Below, one piece after another: positions 49,502-58,301 of a stretch of 64,000 nucleotides of DNA (position 1 is the stretch's first letter; every line of letters begins with the position of its first letter). This DNA comes from Actinoallomurus iriomotensis (GTDB taxonomy: Bacteria > Actinomycetota > Actinomycetes > Streptosporangiales > Streptosporangiaceae), in the NCBI RefSeq assembly GCF_030269445.1, contig NZ_BSTJ01000006.1, forward strand, positions 1-64,000, in the 5' to 3' direction. The notes beneath the pieces are model-generated. The model had not been told where the DNA came from. It saw nothing but the letters and a program-made list of their open reading frames with translations, and did not search any database. A program made the position numbers and the translations under genes.

Positions 49502-50568
49502 TGGCCGTCCTCTGCGAGCGGGTGAACCTCTCCGGCTACACCACGCTGCGCCTCGGCGGTCCGGCGCGACGCTTCGTCGAGGCCATGACCGACGATGAGC
49601 TGATCGGCGCCGTCCACGATGCCGACGAGTCCGGCGAGGCGCTGCTCGTCCTCGGCGGCGGCAGCAACCTCGTCGTCGCCGACGAGGGCTTCCCCGGCAC
49701 GGTCGTCCATGTCGCCACCCGCGGAGTGACGATCACCCCGTCCCCGCGCGGCGGCGTGCTGGTCCGCGCGCAGGCGGGCGAGGAGTGGGAGCCGTTCGTC
49801 GCCCGCTGTGTGGAAGAGGGACTCGCCGGGGTCGAGTGCCTGTCGGGCATCCCGGGCCGCCTCGGCGCGACGCCCATCCAGAACGTCGGGGCGTACGGCC
49901 AGGACGTCAGCGAGACGATCGTCGAGGTCCGCGCCTACGACCGCGAGCGCGGCGAGGTCGTCACCCTCGACCGGGAGGCCTGCGGGTTCGGCTACCGCAC
50001 CAGCGCCTTCAAGCGCTCCCGCCGTCACGTCGTGCTGGAGGTGACGTTCGCGCTGGAGCCGGCGGACCTGTCCACGCCGATCCGCTACGCCGAACTGGCC
50101 CGCCGCCTGGACGTGCCCGTCGGCGACCGCGTACCGCTCAAGGACGCGCGCGAGGCCGTGCTGGCACTGCGCCGCGGCAAGGGCATGGTGGTGGACGTCG
50201 CGGACCCCGACACGCGCAGCGCCGGGTCGTTCTTCACCAACCCGATCCTCGACCCCGGCCAGGTGGCCGAGCTGGAGCGGCGTGTCGCCGACCGGCTCGG
50301 CCCGGACGTGACGTTCCCGCGCTATCCGGAGTCCGACGGGCACGTGAAGACCTCCGCCGCCTGGCTCATCGACAAGGCCGGCTTCGGCAAGGGATACGCC
50401 CGCGGCCCGGTGCGCATCTCGACCAAGCACACCCTGGCCCTGACCAACCCGGACGGGGCCCGTACCGCCGACCTGCTGGCCCTGGCCCGCGAGGTCCGCG
50501 ACGGGGTGCGGGCGGCGTTCGGCGTGACCCTGGTCAACGAGCCGGTCTTCGTGGGCGTCAGCCTGTAG
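49501..50568 (+). CDS. murB: UDP-N-acetylenolpyruvoylglucosamine reductase
   Basis: 355 residues. An FAD enzyme making UDP-MurNAc for peptidoglycan in the cytoplasm. Motifs are YTTLRLGGPARRFVEAMTDD, ALLVLGGGSNLVVADEGFPG (FAD), LSGIPGRLGATPIQNVGAYG, YRTSAFKRSRRHVVLEVTFA, and the catalytic Ser/Glu region GSFFTNPILDP and KTSAAWLIDKAGFGKGYARG. Translationally coupled to hadB. Confidence 0.96.
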   Translation: MAVLCERVNLSGYTTLRLGGPARRFVEAMTDDELIGAVHDADESGEALLVLGGGSNLVVADEGFPGTVVHVATRGVTITPSPRGGVLVRAQAGEEWEPFVARCVEEGLAGVECLSGIPGRLGATPIQNVGAYGQDVSETIVEVRAYDRERGEVVTLDREACGFGYRTSAFKRSRRHVVLEVTFALEPADLSTPIRYAELARRLDVPVGDRVPLKDAREAVLALRRGKGMVVDVADPDTRSAGSFFTNPILDPGQVAELERRVADRLGPDVTFPRYPESDGHVKTSAAWLIDKAGFGKGYARGPVRISTKHTLALTNPDGARTADLLALAREVRDGVRAAFGVTLVNEPVFVGVSL

Positions 50569-50632
50569 TTGAACTCTCAAGTATCTGGCGGGAAACGGGA
50601 ATCGCGCCGGTGAACCCCGCGTTCCAGTGGTC

Positions 50633-51142
50633 ATGCCGATCAGAGGTTTGAACCACGCTGTCCTGTTCGTACGCGACGCACAGCGCAGCGCCGCGTTCTA
50701 CCGCGAGGTACTGGGCTTCCGGGAGATCGTGAGCCTGCCGGACGCCGTCTTCCTGCGGGCACCGGAGTCCGACAACGATCACGACCTGGGCCTGTTCGGT
50801 GTGGGGGAGGCCGCCTCGGCGTCCCCTGCGGGCCGCTCGGCGGTGGGCCTGTACCACCTGGCCTGGGAGGTCCCCACCCTCGCCGACCTGCGCGATCACC
50901 GCGATCGCCTGGCGGAGGCCGGCGCCCTGGTCGGAGCGAGTGACCACGGCTCGACCAAGGCGCTGTACGCCAAGGACCCGGACGGCCTGGAGTTCGAGGT
51001 CTCCTGGCTGGTCCCGCACGAGCTCCTGGGCGAGGAGACCGAGATGCGAACCCTGCCGCTGAACCTGGAGGCCGAGATCGAGCGGTACGGCGGCGACCGG
51101 GTGGGCGCTCTGAGCCGCGTCCCCCCGGCCGCCCGAGCCTGA
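50633..51142 (+). CDS. VOC family dioxygenase-like protein
   Basis: 169 residues from ATG 50633 (an alternative GTG is at 50627). MPIRGLNHAVLFVRDAQRSA, AFYREVLGFREIVSLPDAVF, HLAWEVPTLADLRDHRDRLA and SKALYAKDPDGLEFEVSWLV show two VOC modules with probable ligands His9, His and Glu, as in catechol-2,3-dioxygenase-like proteins. Substrate unknown. No strong ribosome-binding site. Confidence 0.8.
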   Translation: MPIRGLNHAVLFVRDAQRSAAFYREVLGFREIVSLPDAVFLRAPESDNDHDLGLFGVGEAASASPAGRSAVGLYHLAWEVPTLADLRDHRDRLAEAGALVGASDHGSTKALYAKDPDGLEFEVSWLVPHELLGEETEMRTLPLNLEAEIERYGGDRVGALSRVPPAARA

Positions 51143-51147
51143 CCGCC

Positions 51148-52161
51148 TCAGGAAAGCCGTCCGGGACGGTCGACGACCCTGGTGCTCAGCAGGGCGGTGA
51201 CGGAGAGCGTCTGGCCCCGCGCGACGCCCTTCAGGTCGGCGAAGCGCCTGTTGTAGGCGGCGGGATCGTCGAGAACGTCGCGTGAGCCGAGCGGGACGTA
51301 GCTTCCGCGGTCGAAGATGATCTCCTCCCTCGTTCCGTCCTCGAAGGTGAGGGCGACCGCGACGCCGTGCCGTCCGGCCGCGTCGACGGCGTCCTTGACG
51401 AGAGTGATGCCCGGGATCTTCTTGGTGGCCTGGAACAGCGCCGTCTGCAGTGTGGGCGGCACGTAGCTCTGCGTGACCATCCCCTCGACCCCGTCGAACA
51501 CCTCCTCGTCGGAGCTCCGGTCGCGGATGGGGTCGGCGCTGTGCCGTCCGGGGTACCTCCGGTGGAGTGCGGCGAGGAGCTTGTCCGGGTCGCGGGGCAG
51601 TCGGTCGAGTGAGAGGTAGTTGTTCGGGTCGCCCAGCGGCCCGCCGTTCGGCTGCCGGAGCGGACTCGTGCTCCACGCCTCGCCGGCCGGGGCGCCGCCG
51701 CCGGTCCTTTTCTCCTGGAGCAGCCCGTCCGCCTTTCCGTCGGCCGGTATCCAGGTTCTCAGGTGCGTGTTCTGCCAGCCACGTTCGGCGCCTCGCACGC
51801 CGCCCGAGCCGTACTCGCTCCTCAGCACCTCGGCGTACACGAACTGCGTGGGACGCGGCTCCGGGTCGTGTCGGTGCCGTGCGGCCGTGGCGGCGTTGTC
51901 GAGCACCTCGGCGGCGCTGGCCGGCTCGGCCTTCAGCACGCCCGGTTCACGGTCACCGTCCACGACCTGAACGACCACCAGGCCGACGGCGAGCGCGGCG
52001 CCGAGAGCACCGGCTCCGAGAGCGACCCGGCCGAGGCGCGGCAGCCGGAGACCGCGCGGCCGTGTGTGCGCGGCGAGCCGGGCGCGTGCCGCCACGACGC
52101 TGTCCGCGGAGGGCGACGGCTGGGCGTCGTGGTGGTCGCGCAGCATCCGCATCTCATCCAT
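51148..52161 (-). CDS. CU044_5270 family membrane protein (second copy)
   Basis: 337 residues: a cytoplasmic N-terminus with RMLRDHHDAQPSPSADSVVA, one membrane helix near 45-67 (ALGAGALGAALAVGLVVVQV) and an extracytoplasmic domain with VLDNAATAARHRHDPEPRPT, QFVYAEVLRSEYG and C-terminal ATKKIPGITLVKDAVDAAGR, HGVAVALTFEDGTREEIIFD. It is paralogous to 3114-4163, and again the start overlaps the end of its sigma gene by 8 bp. Likely the regulatory partner of that sigma factor. Confidence 0.8.
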   Translation of the reverse strand: MDEMRMLRDHHDAQPSPSADSVVAARARLAAHTRPRGLRLPRLGRVALGAGALGAALAVGLVVVQVVDGDREPGVLKAEPASAAEVLDNAATAARHRHDPEPRPTQFVYAEVLRSEYGSGGVRGAERGWQNTHLRTWIPADGKADGLLQEKRTGGGAPAGEAWSTSPLRQPNGGPLGDPNNYLSLDRLPRDPDKLLAALHRRYPGRHSADPIRDRSSDEEVFDGVEGMVTQSYVPPTLQTALFQATKKIPGITLVKDAVDAAGRHGVAVALTFEDGTREEIIFDRGSYVPLGSRDVLDDPAAYNRRFADLKGVARGQTLSVTALLSTRVVDRPGRLS

Positions 52162-52756
52162 GGACGTACATCTCCTTGCCGAGTGTGGCGCGAAGTCGCT
52201 TTCTGGCCCGGTTCAACCGTGAGCCGACGGTTCCGGCGGGGATGCCGAGGGCGACGCCGACCTCGTCGTAGGCGAGCTGTCCGCAGGCGACGAGGAGGAG
52301 GACGTCGCGGTCCCCCTTGGACAGGGCCGCGAGCCCGGCGGCGAGCCGGGGGTTCATGCGCTCGGCGCTGACCCGGTCGGCGACCCGGTCGGCGTGGGAG
52401 TCGGCGTCGTCCCGTTCGGCCGCCCGGCCCATCGCGCGGTAGGCGCGTATCTCGGCCCGCCGATGCCGGCCGATCAGGTTCGTGGCGATCCCGAAGAGCC
52501 AGGCACGTGCCTCGGGTCTGGCCAGGTCGTAGCGCCGCCGCTGGTCGAAGGCGGCCAGGAAGGTGTCGGCGGCCACGTCGTCGGCGGCGGCCGGACCGAG
52601 CCGGGAGGCCACGTACCGATGGATCCGCGCGTAGTACCGATCAAAGATCACGGAGAACCGTTCCGGCTCGTCGCGGGACTGTTCGATGAGCTCCGCATCG
52701 GTCGGCTCGTCAGGCACCCGGACGACTCCGGGTGGCGATGTGTGCGGCAAGGCCAT
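52154..52756 (-). CDS. RNA polymerase ECF-type sigma factor (second copy)
   Basis: 200 residues from ATG 52756 with GAAAGG upstream. Region 2: FSVIFDRYYARIHRYVASRL, DDVAADTFLAAFDQRRRYDL, ARPEARAWLFGIATNLIGRH. Region 4: LSKGDRDVLLLVACGQLAYD, EVGVALGIPAGTVGSRLNRA, RKRLRATLG. Region 2 is close to the sigma factor at 2492; both keep the ARP/RPW-L-F/Y-GIATNLI-x-RH stretch. Coupled to its CU044_5270 gene by an 8-bp overlap. Confidence 0.9.
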   Translation of the reverse strand: MALPHTSPPGVVRVPDEPTDAELIEQSRDEPERFSVIFDRYYARIHRYVASRLGPAAADDVAADTFLAAFDQRRRYDLARPEARAWLFGIATNLIGRHRRAEIRAYRAMGRAAERDDADSHADRVADRVSAERMNPRLAAGLAALSKGDRDVLLLVACGQLAYDEVGVALGIPAGTVGSRLNRARKRLRATLGKEMYVHG

Positions 52757-52837
52757 GCATCTGGTGCCTTTCGTGGGGTTCGGAAAGCCACCGTTCATTG
52801 CCCGCACTCGTGATTCGCCTTCACGGCCTCCCGCGGC

Positions 52838-53857
52838 TCAGGTCTCGCGGAGCCACCTGTCCACGTCTTCCAGCATCCGCTTCTGCAGGTCCGCCGGGGC
52901 GGCCGAACCGCGGATCGAGCAGCGGGCCAGTTCCGCGAGTTCCGCGTCCGTGAAGCCGTGCACCTCGCGTGCCAGCTCGTACTGCCGCGTCAGCCGGGAT
53001 CCGAACAGCAGCGGATCGTCCGCGCCCAACGCGATCGGGACTCCCGCCGAGAAGATCTGCCGCAGCGGCACCTCCGCCGCCGTCCCGAACACCCCCAGCC
53101 CGACGTTGGACGACGGGCACACCTCCAGCGTCACGCCGCGCGCCGCCAGCGTGGCCAGCAGCGACGGATCGTCGGCCGAGCGGACCCCGTGCCCGACCCG
53201 GTCGGCGTCCAGGGCGTCCAGGCACGCCCGTACGCTCGACGGTCCCAGCAGCTCCCCGCCGTGCGGCGTCGACAGCAACCCGCCCCGCTTGGCGATGCGG
53301 AACGCCGCGTCGAAGTCGTACGCACGGCCGCGCCGCTCGTCGTTGGACAGGCCGAACCCGACGACGCCGCGCCCGGCGTACTGGACCGCGAGGCGGGCCA
53401 GCGTCCGCGCGTCGAGGGGATGCCGCGTACGGTTCGCCGCGATGATCACGCCGATGCCCACGCCGGTCGCCGACGAGGCCGCGCGTACGGCGTCCAGGAC
53501 CAGTTCGGTGAAGGCCGTCAGCCCGTCGAACCGCGCGGCGTACCCGCTCGGGTCCACCTGGATCTCCAACCAGCCCGAGCCCTCCGCGGCCTCGTCCTCG
53601 GCCGTCTCGCGCACCAGCCGGCGTACGTCCTCCTCGTCGCGGAGCACCGAACGGGCGATGTCGTAGAGCCGCTGGAACCGGAACCAGCCGCGTTCGTCGG
53701 TGGCGCGCAGGCGGGGAGGCCACTCCTCCACCAGGGCGTCGGGCAGGTGCACGTTGTGCCGGCGGGCGAGCTCCACGAGCGTGGTGTGCCGCATCGAGCC
53801 GGTGAAGTGCACATGCAGGTGGGTCTTCGGCAGCGCGGCGATCGGACGGGCCTCCAT
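52838..53857 (-). CDS. Adenosine deaminase-like metal hydrolase
   Basis: 339 residues of the adenosine/adenine deaminase family, hydrolysing amino groups of purines. The metal pair is KTHLHVHFTGS (His15, His17); the Gly-Leu/Phe-Gly segment is GRGVVGFGLSNDERRGRAYD; downstream ligands are in STPHGGELLGPSSVR (His, Glu), LDADRVGHGVRSADDPSLLA (His) and VPIALGADDPLLFGSRLTRQ (two Asp). The HFTG variant of the usual HLxG motif occurs in several actinobacterial relatives, so the exact purine is uncertain. Confidence 0.88.
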   Translation of the reverse strand: MEARPIAALPKTHLHVHFTGSMRHTTLVELARRHNVHLPDALVEEWPPRLRATDERGWFRFQRLYDIARSVLRDEEDVRRLVRETAEDEAAEGSGWLEIQVDPSGYAARFDGLTAFTELVLDAVRAASSATGVGIGVIIAANRTRHPLDARTLARLAVQYAGRGVVGFGLSNDERRGRAYDFDAAFRIAKRGGLLSTPHGGELLGPSSVRACLDALDADRVGHGVRSADDPSLLATLAARGVTLEVCPSSNVGLGVFGTAAEVPLRQIFSAGVPIALGADDPLLFGSRLTRQYELAREVHGFTDAELAELARCSIRGSAAPADLQKRMLEDVDRWLRET

Positions 53858-53960
53858 GCGGAGATATAACCGTATGCCCCTGCCCGCTCATGCCACCTCC
53901 CCCGAGAACCGCCCGTCCGGGCCATGCCGGGACCGCCTGAAAAAAGTTTTGGAGAGGCGT

Positions 53961-53988
53961 GCAACCCCCCATGGGACTCACGCGTATA
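53961..53988 (+). promoter_or_regulatory. ECF-like promoter of the secreted protein/SigE-family operon
   Basis: GCAACC (53961-53966), a 16-bp spacer, then CGTATA (53983-53988). Streptomyces SigE-type promoters have an AAC-containing -35 and a CGTC-like -10 at this spacing. It precedes the operon that encodes a SigE-family sigma factor, so autoregulation is plausible. Confidence 0.5.
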
Positions 53989-54045
53989 TGAGGGGCGCGA
54001 GAGCAGAACAGGCTGAACCAACACAGGCTGAAAGGGCATGACTCA

Positions 54046-54906
54046 ATGAAGACGCTCAAGGTAGCTCTGCTGGTGACCACTGCGGCCGGAGCCGTCGCCG
54101 CGGGCGGTGTCACGTACGCGACCGTCGGAAACAGCAGCCCCGCCCCGAGCGCCCCCGCGGCCGTCAAGGACGTGGCCAAGCACGCCCCTGAGGTGAAGAC
54201 GCCCACCACCCCGACCGTGCCCTCGGTCCCCACCTGCGTGCCGAACCTGCCGAAGGGCAGCAAGGCCCTCACCGCCGCGCGGGCGAAGGTGAAGAACGAG
54301 ATCGAGGCTCTGGCCGCCAAGGCGCCGAACACCCCGCTGACTCTGCCCGCGCTGCCGGGCAAGGCGCCGAAGGTGCTCCCCGCCGCGGAGCTCGCGAAGC
54401 TGCCGGTGAGCAAGCTGCCCACCTGCCACGCTTCCACCGAGCAGAAGGCCAAGACCGCGACCCCGCCGAAGGTGCCTGCCGCGCCGTCCCTGCCGGACGC
54501 CGTCTCCTGCGACAAGGTCCCGGCAGTGATCAAGAACGAGCAGGCCAAGGCCAAGCAGTTCACGCTGCCGAACGGCGCGAAGTTCGGCGTCGTCCACGCG
54601 CACAGCATCACCATCCAGAGCCGCGCGGCGTGCGTCTGGACCCAGCAGCTCGTCGGCTCCCTGCCCGGCACCATCACGGTCGACCGCATCAAGACCCCGC
54701 CGCAGGTCACCCTGGCCGAGCTGGCGCAGGAGCTGAAGATGCCCGGTCAGTTCGTGTCGGTGAGTGGCGGAAACGCGTGGCAGACGCCGACCCACGAGGG
54801 CATGCTGTGGATTGACGACAGCGGCTACGCGGTCCGGCTCACCGGCACCAACCCGGCGACGGCAGCGCTGCTGCCGGGCATCGCCTCCCAGCTGCACACG
54901 CAGTGA
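54046..54906 (+). CDS. Secreted or membrane-anchored hypothetical protein in a sigma operon
   Basis: 286 residues. An N-terminal hydrophobic segment (KTLKVALLVTTAAGAVAAGG) acts as signal peptide or anchor, followed by a Pro/Ala/Lys-rich region (KTPTTPTVPSVPTCVPNLPK). Residues 160-286 appear folded: KQFTLPNGAKFGVVHAHSIT, AACVWTQQLVGSLPGTITVD, DSGYAVRLTGTNPATAALLP. No family recognised. The stop overlaps the next start (GTGA), coupling it to the sigma gene, so it may be a surface sensor or an output of that system. Confidence 0.65.
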   Translation: MKTLKVALLVTTAAGAVAAGGVTYATVGNSSPAPSAPAAVKDVAKHAPEVKTPTTPTVPSVPTCVPNLPKGSKALTAARAKVKNEIEALAAKAPNTPLTLPALPGKAPKVLPAAELAKLPVSKLPTCHASTEQKAKTATPPKVPAAPSLPDAVSCDKVPAVIKNEQAKAKQFTLPNGAKFGVVHAHSITIQSRAACVWTQQLVGSLPGTITVDRIKTPPQVTLAELAQELKMPGQFVSVSGGNAWQTPTHEGMLWIDDSGYAVRLTGTNPATAALLPGIASQLHTQ

Positions 54907-55502
54907 GCACGGCGCGGGTGGCCCCGGCGCGGCGGGCCACCCGCGACCGGTCGGCATTCGATGTGGGGTTCACCGGACGGAGCACATTGGCGCGTCGAGA
55001 TGACGAGTCATTCGTCAAGTTCGTGACGGAGCGGGGTACCGCACTGCTCCGCACAGCGAGTCTGCTGTGCGGTGCGCGGTCGGACGCGGAGGACATCCTG
55101 CAGACGGCCCTGGAAAAGGCCTATCGGCACTGGCACAAGATCAGTACCGATGCCGATCCGGAGCCGTACGTCCGCCGCATCCTCGTGAACCTCACGGTGA
55201 GCCGGGCGAGACGATGGCGGGTTCTGCGTGAGGTGCACATGCCGAGCCCGCCGGAGGTCCCCTCGGCATCGGAGACGGCCACGGTCGAGCTCCGGGGAGT
55301 CCTCATCGACGAGTTGCGCCGTCTCGGTCCGCGCCAGCGAGCGGTGCTCGTCCTCCGTTACTGGGAGGACATGTCAGAAGCCGACACGGCGAAGATGCTC
55401 GGATGTTCGGTCGGCACGGTAAAGAGTCAGGCCGCGCGGGGGCTCGCGCGGCTGCGTGAGCGGATGGGCTCATCCGCCCACACGGCAGCCTCAAGGGGGT
55501 GA
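54903..55502 (+). CDS. SigE family RNA polymerase sigma factor
   Basis: 199 residues. SigE-family features are FVTERGTALLRTASLLCGAR, SDAEDILQTALEKAYRHWHK, PEPYVRRILVNLTVSRARRW in region 2, and LGPRQRAVLVLRYWEDMSEA, DTAKMLGCSVGTVKSQAARG in region 4. Homology begins around residue 35, so a later start (for example the second GTG or ATG) is possible. Flanked by coupled genes for a secreted protein and a single-pass membrane protein that probably restrains it. Confidence 0.9.
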   Translation: MSTARVAPARRATRDRSAFDVGFTGRSTLARRDDESFVKFVTERGTALLRTASLLCGARSDAEDILQTALEKAYRHWHKISTDADPEPYVRRILVNLTVSRARRWRVLREVHMPSPPEVPSASETATVELRGVLIDELRRLGPRQRAVLVLRYWEDMSEADTAKMLGCSVGTVKSQAARGLARLRERMGSSAHTAASRG

Positions 55503-55505
55503 ACC

Positions 55506-56237
55506 ATGGATCTGGAAGATGAGCTGCGGCAGGCCATGGCGGACCATGTCACGGAGCTGTCCGCGCCGGGAGATCTCGCCGCGGGCGCCAAGCGCCGCCA
55601 TCACCGGACGGTACGACGCCGCGCGGCGTTCGCCGTCGGTGCCGCCGGGGTGATCGTGGCGGCCGGGATGATCCCGGCGTACAACACGATCCACCCGCAG
55701 ACCGTCGGTGCGGACGGTCCGGAAGGCCGGAAACAGGGGCAGCAGACGACCCGCACGCTGTCCACGTCGCCGACGCCTTCGACGGACGCCCCCTCGAGCT
55801 CGCCTGGTGCCGGACCGAAGGGTTCACATCCCGCGGGGAGGCCGACGCGTCAGTCCGACGACACCCGAAACCCTGGCCTGGGCACGGTCAAGGCGCTGCT
55901 CACCTACCTTCCCCACGGCCTCACCGCCAAGCCGTGCACGACCGAGCACACGGGCACGAAGGACACCAAGACCTGCCGCTGGAGCGGTTCCAGCGGCTGG
56001 ATCGAGGTGCGCCTCGTCCACGGCAAGGGGCTCAAGTCGCCGTCCGACCTGAAACTGGCCCCCGTGGTGGCCAAGGCGTTCCGTGTGCACGGCCACCAGG
56101 GCCTGCGTGCGGACGGCCCGGCGCTGCCCAACCAGATCATGTGGATCGAACGGCAGGGCCTGGGGGTCTGGGTCGGCGTGAGCCCGTCGCTCGGCGGCAG
56201 CATGACCCGTATCGCCGAAGGTGTGAACGTCACCTGA
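55506..56237 (+). CDS. Single-pass membrane protein, probable anti-sigma partner
   Basis: 243 residues starting three bases after the sigma gene. The cytoplasmic N-terminus LEDELRQAMADHVTELSAPG, DLAAGAKRRHHRTVRRRAAF precedes one membrane helix (AVGAAGVIVAAGMIPAYNTI), a Ser/Thr/Pro-rich linker and an extracytoplasmic domain (KALLTYLPHGLTAKPCTTEH, CRWSGSSGWIEVRLVHGKGL, MWIERQGLGVWVGVSPSLGG). This is the typical layout of SigE-family partners. No conserved zinc motif. Confidence 0.7.
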   Translation: MDLEDELRQAMADHVTELSAPGDLAAGAKRRHHRTVRRRAAFAVGAAGVIVAAGMIPAYNTIHPQTVGADGPEGRKQGQQTTRTLSTSPTPSTDAPSSSPGAGPKGSHPAGRPTRQSDDTRNPGLGTVKALLTYLPHGLTAKPCTTEHTGTKDTKTCRWSGSSGWIEVRLVHGKGLKSPSDLKLAPVVAKAFRVHGHQGLRADGPALPNQIMWIERQGLGVWVGVSPSLGGSMTRIAEGVNVT

Positions 56238-56286
56238 GAGGCGCCGGGACGCGCCGCCCTCCACCCCGAGCGTCCCGGCACCCACA

Positions 56287-56327
56287 GAAGAGGCCGCCCC
56301 GTCATCGGACGACGGGACGGCCTCTTC
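56287..56327. terminator. Bidirectional hairpin terminator
   Basis: GAAGAGGCCG...CGGCCTCTTC arms with an inner CCGTC/GACGG pairing, between the converging sigma-operon and aminotransferase genes. Confidence 0.8.
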
Positions 56328-56376
56328 GCCGTGTCGGCGGCCGGAGGTCGTCCATGGATTCCCCCGGCCGTGTGCC

Positions 56377-57579
56377 TCAGTGAGCCTCGGCGAGGAGCTT
56401 GGCCATCCGGCCCACGCCCTCGGCGAGGTCCTCGTCGCCCAGCGCGTAGGACAGGCGGAAGTACCCCGGCGTGCCGAACGCCTCACCCGGCACCACTGCC
56501 ACCTCGGCCTCCTCCAGGATCACCGCCGCCAGCTCCACGGACGTCTGCGGACGCTTGCCGCGGATCTCCTTGCCCAGGAGCTGCTTGACCGACGGGTAGA
56601 CGTAGAAGGCGCCCTGCGGCTCCGGGCACAGCACACCCGGGATGTCGTTGAGCATCCGGACGATGGTCTGCCGGCGGCGGTCGAACGCCTCGCGCATCCG
56701 CGCGACGGCCGTCAGGTCGCCGCTCACCGCCGCGAGCGCCGCGGCCTGGGAGACGTTCGCGACGTTGGACGTCGCGTGCGACTGGAGGTTCGTGGCGGCC
56801 TTCACGACGTCCTTGGGGCCGATCATCCAGCCGACACGCCAGCCGGTCATGGCGTACGTCTTGGCCACGCCGTTGAGGATGAGAGTACGGTCGGCCAGCT
56901 CGGGCACCACCACGGGCATCGAGGAGAACTCCGCGCCGCCGTACACGAGGTGCTCGTAGATCTCGTCCGTGATCACCCACAGGCCGTGCTCGGCCGCCCA
57001 GCGGCCGATCTCGGCGACCTGCTCGCGGCTGTAGACCGCGCCGGTCGGGTTGGACGGGGAGACGAACAGCAGCACCTTCGTACGGTCCGAACGGGCCGCC
57101 TCCAGCTGCTCCACGGTCACGAGGTAGCCGGTGGTCTCGTCGGCGACCACGTCGACCGGCACGCCGCCGGCCAGCTTGATCGACTCGGGGTACGTCGTCC
57201 AGTACGGGGTCGGTACCAGCACCTCATCGCCCGGGTCGAGCAGCGCGGCGAACGCCTCGTACACCGCCTGCTTGCCGCCGTTGGTGATGAGCACCTGGGA
57301 CGCGTCCGCCTCGTAGCCGGAGTCGCGCTTGGTCTTCTCCGCGACCGCGGCCTTGAGCTCGGGCAGCCCGCCCGCGGGCGTGTACTTGTGGAAACGCGGC
57401 GTACGGCAGGCCTCGACGGCGGCCTCGACGATGTAGTCGGGTGTCGGGAAGTCCGGCTCGCCGGCGCCGAATCCGATGACCGGGCGGCCCGCGGCCTTCA
57501 GCGCCTTCGCCTTGGCGTCCACGGCGAGTGTCGCCGATTCGGAGATCGCGGCGATCCGGGCGGAGATTCGAGTGCTCAT
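56377..57579 (-). CDS. Pyridoxal-phosphate aminotransferase (aspartate type)
   Basis: 400-residue class I aminotransferase, transferring the amino group of aspartate or a related amino acid to 2-oxoglutarate. Motifs are [23 protein letters not shown]-phosphate contact [80 protein letters not shown], and the Schiff-base Lys in [20 protein letters not shown]. An Arg for substrate carboxylate is in [13 protein letters not shown]. Its position before tRNA-Trp and secE is typical of actinobacteria. Confidence 0.95.
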   Translation of the reverse strand: MSTRISARIAAISESATLAVDAKAKALKAAGRPVIGFGAGEPDFPTPDYIVEAAVEACRTPRFHKYTPAGGLPELKAAVAEKTKRDSGYEADASQVLITNGGKQAVYEAFAALLDPGDEVLVPTPYWTTYPESIKLAGGVPVDVVADETTGYLVTVEQLEAARSDRTKVLLFVSPSNPTGAVYSREQVAEIGRWAAEHGLWVITDEIYEHLVYGGAEFSSMPVVVPELADRTLILNGVAKTYAMTGWRVGWMIGPKDVVKAATNLQSHATSNVANVSQAAALAAVSGDLTAVARMREAFDRRRQTIVRMLNDIPGVLCPEPQGAFYVYPSVKQLLGKEIRGKRPQTSVELAAVILEEAEVAVVPGEAFGTPGYFRLSYALGDEDLAEGVGRMAKLLAEAH

Positions 57580-57823
57580 GAGTCCTCCTTCGTCGGGAGA
57601 GCGACCATGGGCGCTGTGTTCATCGATTCACTCGCTCGCTCGCTCATAGGCCCCATCGTCGCAGACGGCGTGGGGAGATCTCAGCCGGATATAGGCTGAG
57701 GTCGGAGCCGAGCCGAGCGCGCTACGGCGTTTGGTTCGACGCGGAGGTGGTTTGACACGTAGACTGCAGCACTTAGTGACGTCGCCCAGGGATCTGACGC
57801 GCCCTGAGGTGGTGTTACTGCGA

Positions 57824-57897
57824 AGGGCAGTAGCTCAATTGGCCAGAGTCCCGGTCTCCAAAACCGGTGGTTGGGGGTTCGAGTCCCTCCTGCCCTG
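57824..57897 (+). tRNA. tRNA-Trp (CCA)
   Basis: 74 bases without encoded CCA end. Acceptor AGGGCAG/CTGCCCT, anticodon stem CCGGT/ACCGG with loop CTCCAAA (CCA), T-arm GGGGGTTCGAGTCCCTC. Immediately upstream of secE, as in most actinobacteria. Confidence 0.95.
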
Positions 57898-57998
57898 CGG
57901 ATTGCGGTTCGCGGCTAACCTGTAGTACGCGGACGTAGTGATGCGCACGCCCGCAGCGGAGTTTGCGACACGACCGACGAGGGGATGCGTCGACAGCG

Positions 57999-58244
57999 AT
58001 GGCGACTGACACGCGCGGCGACGCCGCGACCAAGGACAAGGAGAAGAAGCCGCGCCGGAAGCGGACTTCTCCTGTGCTGTTCTACCGCCAGGTGGTCGCC
58101 GAGCTTCGCAAGGTCATCTGGCCGACCCGCCACGAGCTTGTCACGTACACGACCGTTTCGCTGATCTTTGTGATCATTGTGCTGGCGATCGTGTTCGGTC
58201 TCGACCAGCTGTTCAACTGGTTGACCATTAAGGCGTTCGGCTGA
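57999..58244 (+). CDS. secE: Preprotein translocase subunit SecE
   Basis: 81 residues from ATG 57999. The Lys/Arg-rich N-terminus precedes VLFYRQVVAELRKVIWPTRH (conserved SecE amphipathic helix and turn) and one membrane helix LVTYTTVSLIFVIIVLAIVF. Part of SecYEG in the membrane. An upstream TTG at 57963 is a weaker start. Confidence 0.96.
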   Translation: MATDTRGDAATKDKEKKPRRKRTSPVLFYRQVVAELRKVIWPTRHELVTYTTVSLIFVIIVLAIVFGLDQLFNWLTIKAFG

Positions 58245-58301
58245 CTCGGCTGATCCCGCATCGCATCCGGCAAGACACCACGAACGAGAGAAAGAGTGAT
58301 C

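Noticed and set aside
52821-54710. 629-residue minus-strand open frame spanning the deaminase and the secreted-protein gene
   Set aside because: It crosses two well-supported genes in a shadow frame. Low-complexity composition, no domain, no ribosome-binding site.
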